The notes under the pieces are model-generated. The model saw only the letters and a list, made by a program, of their open reading frames with translations. It was not told the DNA's origin and did no database searches. Of a stretch of DNA of 29,588 nucleotides, positions 29,422-29,588 are shown one piece after another; the first letter of the stretch is position 1, and each line of letters opens with the position of its first letter. Source of the DNA: Alphaproteobacteria bacterium. Its GTDB lineage: Bacteria > Pseudomonadota > Alphaproteobacteria > RF32 > CAG-239. The DNA lies in contig JAGDBT010000090.1 of NCBI GenBank assembly GCA_017958895.1, positions 1 to 29,588 of the forward strand, given 5' to 3'. Position numbers and translations under genes: made by a program.

Positions 29422-29588
29422 TAAAATGAAAAATTTAAAATGCGGGAAAACTTAGAAACAGCTTGTCAATAAATGATGAGATGAGTTTGTTGAACGGCAA
29501 AAAATACTTACACCACACGTTGGGATTATATCCTTTCGCAAAGAATTAAGACCTTTAGCAAGTCGCTTGTTGAATAATAGTAGGCAAG

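Larger units (their letters stand above)
29235..29588. other. Gene-free right end of the window
   Basis: I find no gene I would defend in these 354 bases. Frames are short; the longest forward one (from about 29476 to the window edge) has no start codon and could be the end-shadow of something further on. What can be seen: a weak A/T-only hairpin after rodA, a good promoter at 29288, and an inverted repeat at 29379-29421. These could form the leader of a gene beyond the window or a small RNA. Confidence 0.5.

Noticed and set aside
29478..29549. Short ORF of about 22 codons starting ATGAGT
   Set aside because: No Shine-Dalgarno, no recognisable product, and no conserved neighbour to support it.
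29476..29588. Open frame running to the window edge (about 37 codons)
   Set aside because: It has no start codon and no ribosome binding site, and the other two forward frames carry stops; too little to call a gene.
1..29588. Mobile elements, prophage, CRISPR, toxin-antitoxin or defence genes
   Set aside because: No transposase, integrase, repeat-spacer array or restriction-like gene set was found; every well-supported gene fits core metabolism, envelope, replication or translation.

Overview
This window looks like chromosomal core sequence from an AT-rich Gram-negative bacterium, most likely an alphaproteobacterium. The support is: one long bifunctional Rsh next to rpoZ; the order SRP RNA - dnaX - ybaB - recR; an rsmI/yraN/LppC-type lipoprotein neighbourhood; an alphaproteobacterial-style FtsL; and outer-membrane genes (kdsB, pal, cpoB). 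The AT-richness and compact spacing would suit a host-associated lineage such as the uncultured gut alphaproteobacteria, but that placement is inference.

Layout. (1) 1-4363, plus strand: the 3' end of an unrecognised gene, then rpoZ, rsh, a DUF2062 membrane protein and acpS. (2) 4397-8450, minus strand: recR, ybaB, dnaX, the SRP RNA gene and an LppC-like lipoprotein. (3) 8531-11317, plus strand: rsmI-yraN, an HxlR-type regulator with its own promoter and terminator, and a Gfo/Idh/MocA oxidoreductase behind a strong palindrome. (4) 11588-15178: the start of the division and cell wall cluster (mraZ, rsmH, ftsL, ftsI), with a four-repeat MraZ operator in front. (5) 15344-19661: pal, cpoB, tilS, a HAD-like protein and kdsB. 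This is the tail of a tol-pal locus joined directly to a shortened dcw cluster. (6) 19677-20585, minus strand: ddl. (7) 20644-23768: a DUF3108-like protein, a U32/TrhP-like protein and miaA. (8) 23840-29234: the complete elongation cluster mreB-mreC-mreD-mrdA-rodA. (9) 29235-29588: no convincing gene.

Themes. Much of the window builds the envelope. FtsL/FtsI serve septal synthesis, MreBCD/PBP2/RodA serve side-wall synthesis, Ddl supplies D-Ala-D-Ala, KdsB supplies activated Kdo for lipopolysaccharide, Pal/CpoB tether and coordinate the outer membrane, and the LppC-like lipoprotein may activate a PBP. The rest is replication and repair (DnaX, RecR, YbaB), translation (RsmI, RsmH, TilS, TrhP-like, MiaA, SRP RNA) and stringent control (Rsh, with RpoZ as part of its target).

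I see no mobile element, CRISPR array, prophage or defence island, and no clearly new multi-gene system. The points most worth checking are a ten-A slippery run in dnaX placed exactly where a short gamma form would end, the phased MraZ operator, the 25-bp palindrome beside the HxlR gene, the dcw/tol junction, and the gene-free but promoter-bearing right end.
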